Assembly: GCF_900129295.1 (NCBI RefSeq)
Contig: NZ_FQUU01000006.1
Location: forward strand, 124,001-188,000
Length of the DNA stretch: 64,000 bases
From: Flavisolibacter ginsengisoli DSM 18119
GTDB lineage: Bacteria > Bacteroidota > Bacteroidia > Chitinophagales > Chitinophagaceae
Direction: 5' to 3'
Numbering within the stretch: the first letter of the stretch is position 1; every line of letters begins with the position of its first letter. Under the pieces are notes generated by a model, which had not been told where the DNA came from, ran no database searches, and was given only the letters and a program-made list of their open reading frames with translations. Positions 60,245 through 64,000 of the stretch are shown in pieces. The position numbers and the translations under genes were made by a program.

Positions 60245-61354
60245 TCATTGCTTTAGATGCTTAAGCTTTGCATTGTTGATAACATCCAGCAAGCCATCTT
60301 CATACTGGTCATTAGACAGCTCCCAGAACATGATTCCTCCCAGGCCTTTCTCCATCGCATACTTTAGCTTTAATGCTATAGAATGTTTATCATCGTAGGT
60401 AACAAAAAGTGATTGACTGGGATTATATAAATATGGGGCCATTACCGTCTCATCCCAATGGTATATAAAACCGCTGTCTGCCGAATACTGCGTCGCAACG
60501 TTTTTAAAATCCACACCCGTTTTAAACCTGCCGGGCTGGTACAATCCGGAATTGGTGTCCGGCACCGCTTCCCACACCCTTCCATAGAAGGCAGCACCAA
60601 TAATGATCTTTTGCCTGGGTATTTTTAATTGAAACAACCTTGAAACTGCATTATCAATGGACTCAGGTTGTTGTGGAGATGAATATAAAGCAGTGTGATG
60701 CCCGGTAGTTACTGAATAACCTCCTACCAGGTCATAAGTCATCAGGTTGACCATGTCAACTTTTTTCATCACCTTTTTCCATTCCACAGCTTCATTGATA
60801 TATTGATTGAATCCACCGGCGGCAAAACTGATCACATGTTCTTTGCCCAATGTTTTCCGTAACTGCCTGACGAGTTGAGTGAAATTATGCTTGTCAGCAA
60901 GCTGGAACTTATGGCCAGGGAACCCGGCTATGCCTGGATACTCCCAGTCAAGGTCAATTCCATCAGTTTGTAAAAATGTAGTTAGTTCATTTACAGATCG
61001 TGAAAATAATTTCCTGTTCTTCCTGGTTGAGAAAACATCCGAACAGGTTGCACAACCACCCCAACCTCCCAGGGATAACAACACTTTGAGATTTGGATTT
61101 TTGGACTTCAAGCTGACAAGCCTTTGAATGACTGCTGTGTCCAGTGCATTTGAAACATGTAGTCGGGGGCCTATCAAATGACAAAAACTAAAAATTATAT
61201 GCGTTAGCTTTTCTGCTGGTATACTGTCAACTTCAGTCAGTCGTTTACCCGAATAATAAGCAATTACAGAAAAGCCTGGTTTAACCTGACCAAGGACAAC
61301 ATTTGAAGATATAAGGGCTAAAACAAGTACTACGATTGTCAACGTATTTCTCAT
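60245..61354 (-). CDS. Chitinase-like glycoside hydrolase, family 18
   Basis: A 369-residue secreted enzyme from the ATG at 61354 (an in-frame extension to 61402 lacks the signal peptide). The signal peptide ends near residue 22 (NVVLGQ). The TIM barrel carries the GH18 signature DGIDLDWEYPG (131-141), with Glu138 as the catalytic acid and the aspartates that assist it; VLLSLGGWGG (91-100) is the other family block. The MVNLMTYDLVGG segment and a late FWELSNDQYEDGLL fit chitinases. It lacks binding modules or a T9SS tail, so the protein probably acts in the periplasm or is released. It is alone in a minus-strand run of secreted proteins, next to the GH78 gene. Chitin or peptidoglycan-like polymers are possible substrates. 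Confidence 0.92.
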   Translation of the reverse strand: MRNTLTIVVLVLALISSNVVLGQVKPGFSVIAYYSGKRLTEVDSIPAEKLTHIIFSFCHLIGPRLHVSNALDTAVIQRLVSLKSKNPNLKVLLSLGGWGGCATCSDVFSTRKNRKLFSRSVNELTTFLQTDGIDLDWEYPGIAGFPGHKFQLADKHNFTQLVRQLRKTLGKEHVISFAAGGFNQYINEAVEWKKVMKKVDMVNLMTYDLVGGYSVTTGHHTALYSSPQQPESIDNAVSRLFQLKIPRQKIIIGAAFYGRVWEAVPDTNSGLYQPGRFKTGVDFKNVATQYSADSGFIYHWDETVMAPYLYNPSQSLFVTYDDKHSIALKLKYAMEKGLGGIMFWELSNDQYEDGLLDVINNAKLKHLKQ

Positions 61355-61444
61355 AATGAATGGACCTTTATATTCATTTCCTTTGTTTATTATACAAAGC
61401 ATACTGGTATTTGCAAAAATTCTCCAAATTGCCTTTGATGTTAG

Positions 61445-61894
61445 TTAAACTCCAAATTGCCTTAAATGATGGTCAATGTGTTTCCACTCAAAAATAGCCC
61501 ATTCCTCAGGTGAAAATTTTCCAAAGAACGGATGAGGGTATGATGTACAACCAGAAACACCTCCCTCAAAAAATTGCAGGACAGATGTCTTTGCCTTTGC
61601 TTTTTGCTCCTCAAAGTCAAGATCTTCAGGAAATATATGGCTTTTATCAGTAGGTGAATTCTTCCCAAATGGCGTTGTGCTCAAAGCCCTTTTTTTCATA
61701 AAAGGAGCAATAAACCTTCCAATAAAGACTCTTGGTATACTGAACTTTCCCATTGCCATTTCCATGGATACATTGCAATGGGCTAACATTTGGGCTACGT
61801 TCATTTTGCCCCATTGTCGTTGTGATGTTGATGTTAGGTTATCTATCCGCCTTATGATTTGAGATACGTCTTCTTCGTTATAAAAATTGTTCAT
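61445..61894 (-). CDS. DUF1569 domain protein (DinB-like fold)
   Basis: A 149-residue cytosolic protein. The pattern NLTSTSQRQWGKMNVAQMLAHCNVSMEMAMGK (about 19-50), followed by IGRFIAPFMKKRAL, and the late GKFSPEEWAIFEWKHIDHHLRQFG match DUF1569 in Bacteroidota. The histidines in LAHC and KHIDHHLRQFG sit where DinB-like proteins bind a metal, consistent with the DinB/YfiT four-helix fold. Function unknown; some relatives are thiol transferases. It is about 90 bp upstream of the chitinase gene on the same strand, with no evident link. Confidence 0.85.
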   Translation of the reverse strand: MNNFYNEEDVSQIIRRIDNLTSTSQRQWGKMNVAQMLAHCNVSMEMAMGKFSIPRVFIGRFIAPFMKKRALSTTPFGKNSPTDKSHIFPEDLDFEEQKAKAKTSVLQFFEGGVSGCTSYPHPFFGKFSPEEWAIFEWKHIDHHLRQFGV

Positions 61895-61943
61895 TCTATT
61901 AAATATTTCAATTCTAAGCGGATAACAAGTCTGGCAAAAATCT

Positions 61944-62372
61944 TTATTTCAATTTTGTAGAATGCAACAATTGAATTTTCCAGCCTCCCTTCCTCTTTAT
62001 TAAAACTGCACTTTCTAACCATTTCATAATTTGCTGTTTTTCCCCTAACCTGAATTCTGCGGAATTATTATAGCTCACCCATGCCATGTTACCACTTTGC
62101 TCTGTCCTGATAAACTTAAAAGTATTAATTCTTTCAATTTTAGAATTCTTCATGGGCATGATCTTGCTAAGCAACGTATCCATATTCCATACCTGCCCAT
62201 CTTCCAAAAGATGAAAGTCAGGGGTTACATAAAACTTTAGCGTATCAGCATTTACCAGTGATAAACCGTTAAAGAATCCCACAACTGTAGCTTCTATTTT
62301 ATTCTTTTCTTTTTGTGCAAACAAATGGGTTGAACACATAACAAATAACGAAATAAAGAAGATTCCTTTCAT
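61944..62372 (-). CDS. Secreted NTF2-like protein
   Basis: A 142-residue protein from ATG 62372, with a signal peptide (KGIFFISLFVMCSTHLFAQ). The frame from 62549 adds about 60 non-homologous residues and is rejected. The mature part shows an NTF2/SnoaL-like pattern: IEATVVGFFNGLSLVNADTLKFYVTPDFHLLEDG, and a C-terminal MKWLESAVLIKRKGGWKIQLLHSTKLK strand pair. No catalytic residue can be named. It is the second NTF2-like exported protein in this window (compare 49688). It lies between DUF1569 and a lipoprotein gene on the minus strand; no function is claimed. Confidence 0.78.
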   Translation of the reverse strand: MKGIFFISLFVMCSTHLFAQKEKNKIEATVVGFFNGLSLVNADTLKFYVTPDFHLLEDGQVWNMDTLLSKIMPMKNSKIERINTFKFIRTEQSGNMAWVSYNNSAEFRLGEKQQIMKWLESAVLIKRKGGWKIQLLHSTKLK

Positions 62373-62551
62373 AAAATGCTTTATAAGATTCTGGCTAAAA
62401 TTGATTGAACTAATGCTAATCATAGCTTCCAAAATAATCAATAATACTGGGGTGGTAAAGCATTTGTTGTTCTTTTGAAAACGATTCTTAAAGAATGAAC
62501 AATGAATCTCTATGTATTGCCGACGTAGAATCTTCTTTATATGATACAAAA

Positions 62552-62578
62552 AGAAAACCTGGCTTTAGTACCAGGCTT
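62552..62578 (-). terminator. Candidate terminator after the 62652 lipoprotein gene
   Basis: Minus strand CCTGG pairs with CCAGG around an 8-nt loop, then TTTTCTTTTT. It follows the lipoprotein gene by about 75 bp. A second hairpin with stem CCGGC/GCCGG (62602-62616) lies between and has no T-tract. Confidence 0.65.
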
Positions 62579-62651
62579 TCATACTTCTTCGTTCGATACC
62601 CGGCATAAGGCCGGTATGTATTAAATTCCGTCTTTAGTTTACTATTCTGCT

Positions 62652-63275
62652 CTATTTGTAGCAAATGGTACCTGTAAATGCAGCAGTTCCTTCAGGCTTA
62701 AAAATGTTTCCGGTTACGTCTAATGCGTAACTACCTGTTGCACCTTCAAATCTGCCTGTTCCGCCTATAATTGTACCCCGTCCAGTTAGATGCAGATCCC
62801 CATTAGCAGAAGGCTCCTGCAAATACCCGTCATTAGACGCAAATATTTTATCTCCATTGGCTGCCACAAAAGTTACTGTAGAAGTTACCAGTGCTGGAAA
62901 AGGCAAGGTAACGTCTCCTTCTGCAAGTACATCAATTGAAGCTCTCCCCATACCAGTACCCTCACCTGTACCTGTAAGGTGATCTTTTTGAACAGGATTA
63001 GCATCTGTAGCTGCCTGGGTCATTTCGTCCATAGTTACAAAACTGGCTTTGAATGGGACACACCTTGTTTTTCCTTCCTGCCTTAATGCACTGCTTGTCA
63101 AATCGTTCTTTTGGGAACTGTCCTGTAATGCATTCTTTTGGCAACCCGCCAGGAGCAGGAGAAGTAATGATGGGAATAAAACAGTGAGATACCAGGAAAA
63201 TGACTGCTTTAAAAAATTGGAGTGCGTGGCAGAAACATGAAGTAAGGAATTCTGCCTGTTGGACATTTGTTTCAT
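62652..63275 (-). CDS. Hypothetical lipoprotein with a GTG-rich beta domain
   Basis: A 208-residue protein from ATG 63275. A rather long n-region precedes the lipobox LLAGC (Cys45), so the true start may be at 63266 (a second Met); both are uncertain. The mature part (about 75-208) has Gly-rich strands, HLTGTGEGTGMGRASIDVLAEGD, TFVAANGDKIFASNDG and GGTGRFEGATGSYAL. This resembles a widespread Bacteroidota surface beta domain with the GGTGRFxGATGS motif; function unknown to me. The 5' side begins after a 110-bp gap upstream of which the LuxR-type response regulator gene ends. Minus-strand gene with its own terminator candidate. Confidence 0.7.
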   Translation of the reverse strand: MKQMSNRQNSLLHVSATHSNFLKQSFSWYLTVLFPSLLLLLLAGCQKNALQDSSQKNDLTSSALRQEGKTRCVPFKASFVTMDEMTQAATDANPVQKDHLTGTGEGTGMGRASIDVLAEGDVTLPFPALVTSTVTFVAANGDKIFASNDGYLQEPSANGDLHLTGRGTIIGGTGRFEGATGSYALDVTGNIFKPEGTAAFTGTICYK

Positions 63276-63387
63276 AATAAATATTTTAATGTTGCTAAAT
63301 ATTTTACGAATCAAATATCACCCAGGCAACAGGCATTAACAATACGCTTTTTGAGTGATGCCCGGTAATAAAATTGGGTGTTTATCT

Positions 63388-64000
63388 TCAGATAATTCTT
63401 TCGCGTAGTACTTTGGCGATCGCTTCTTTTCCACAGTTCACATGCAGTTTTGGGTAAATATTTTTGAGATGGGTGCGAGCTGTGTCAAAAGAAATGTTCA
63501 ATTCGTCTGCAATGATCTTTATACTATACCCTTTAACCAGCAACTGCAATATTTCCTTTTCCCTTGGTGTTAAATGATACTCATGCCGGGATGATTTTAC
63601 CTCAAAGCTTTGCAATACACGTTTTGCAATAGATGGCGACATGGGAGCACCGCCTTCCATAACCTCGTTGATGGCTTCAAATAACTTAAACGGCGAGGTC
63701 TTTTTTAGGATGTAACCATTGGCGCCCGCGCAAAGGCTGCTGAACAAGCTTTCATCATTTTCAAACATGGTGTACATGATAATGAAAGTTTGAGGGCGGG
63801 CCTCTTTTATTTCACTTACAGCCTCTATGCCGGTTTTGCCGGGCATATGAATATCCATAATGACCACATCAGGCTTGTAACGGCGAACAATGGTGGCCGC
63901 ATCCATGGCATTGGAATAATTGCCAATGACAGTATAATCATTGCTGTTACTGTTACCAATCAATGCCACCAGGGAATCCCTTAACTGGTCGTCATCTTCA
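63388..64000 (-). CDS. LuxR-type (NarL/FixJ) response regulator (partial, 5' end outside window)
   Basis: The minus-strand frame is open to the right edge; reading in from 64000 gives EDDDQLRDSLVALIG, whose acidic residues are those of the receiver pocket, so the N-terminus is cut. The phosphorylation aspartate is in VVIMDIHMPG and the switch Thr in MYTMFEN; TSPFKLFEAI follows with the conserved Lys (KKTSPF). The C-terminal LuxR helix-turn-helix (about 63388-63585) has LTPREKEILQLLVKGYSIKIIADELNI, typical of DNA-binding NarL-type regulators. Likely partner is a histidine kinase encoded just beyond the window. At least 204 residues are visible. Confidence 0.92.
   Translation of the reverse strand, partial: EDDDQLRDSLVALIGNSNSNDYTVIGNYSNAMDAATIVRRYKPDVVIMDIHMPGKTGIEAVSEIKEARPQTFIIMYTMFENDESLFSSLCAGANGYILKKTSPFKLFEAINEVMEGGAPMSPSIAKRVLQSFEVKSSRHEYHLTPREKEILQLLVKGYSIKIIADELNISFDTARTHLKNIYPKLHVNCGKEAIAKVLRERII

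Noticed and set aside
57467-61354. GH78 and GH18 genes as a polysaccharide-utilisation locus
   Set aside because: No SusC/SusD-like pair or linked regulator is present, so the label is not supported.

Overview
The window is a bacterial chromosome segment of roughly 40% G+C (estimated by eye). Its gene content points to the phylum Bacteroidota, most probably Chitinophagaceae. The supporting signs are a M43 metalloprotease with a type IX secretion (T9SS) C-terminal sorting domain, a YfhO-family membrane protein, the futalosine route to menaquinone (mqnA, mqnE), many short lipoprotein signal peptides, and repeated TAnnTTTG promoter -7 boxes close upstream of start codons. The taxon is inferred, because no rRNA gene is present. 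I see no CRISPR array and no prophage.

Layout. 1-4445 (minus): topoisomerase IV operon parE, a DUF1835 gene, then parC (3' end outside the window). 4446-10751: a small acidic-tailed protein, a secreted aminopeptidase P, an oligopeptide-binding lipoprotein, a secreted M1 metallopeptidase, and an intergenic 11-bp-period repeat array. 10752-17290: flippase, NlpC/P60 peptidase, dnaE, trxA with terminator. 17305-22393: nucleoside MFS permease, M43 protease, mqnE. 22467-25488: a lipoprotein, then a minus-strand run of small membrane protein, FKBP lipoprotein and serine dehydratase next to tRNA-Cys. 25622-29977: nucleoside phosphorylase, dapF, corA-Nudix pair, queuosine precursor transporter with a small membrane partner. 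30119-38374: YfhO protein, five glycosyltransferases and a FkbM methyltransferase, a likely surface-glycan locus and the most A+T-rich part. 38533-47374: mqnA, purB, prfC, a lone receiver protein, a MacB-like permease, tsaD, trmN6, and a saccharopine/alanine dehydrogenase-like enzyme. 47375-50638: tRNA-Leu(CAA), one complete IS1182-family element, an NTF2-like lipoprotein and a frameshifted EthD gene. 51033-57308 (minus): RND efflux operon (adaptor, pump, outer-membrane factor) with a small secreted protein upstream. 57467-64000 (minus): GH78 rhamnosidase, GH18 chitinase, DUF1569 and NTF2-like proteins, a lipoprotein, and a LuxR-type response regulator cut by the window end.

Most genes are chromosomal housekeeping or envelope functions. 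The peptidases, the peptide-binding lipoprotein and the glycosidases suggest growth on proteins and polysaccharides. No complete new defence or metabolic system is visible. The points most worth a second look are the 11-bp-period repeat array before the flippase gene, the perfect inverted repeat abutting the aminopeptidase P start codon, the homopolymer frameshift in the EthD gene, the DUF1835 gene inside the topoisomerase IV operon, and an Asp-to-Asn change in the proton-relay motif of the RND pump.
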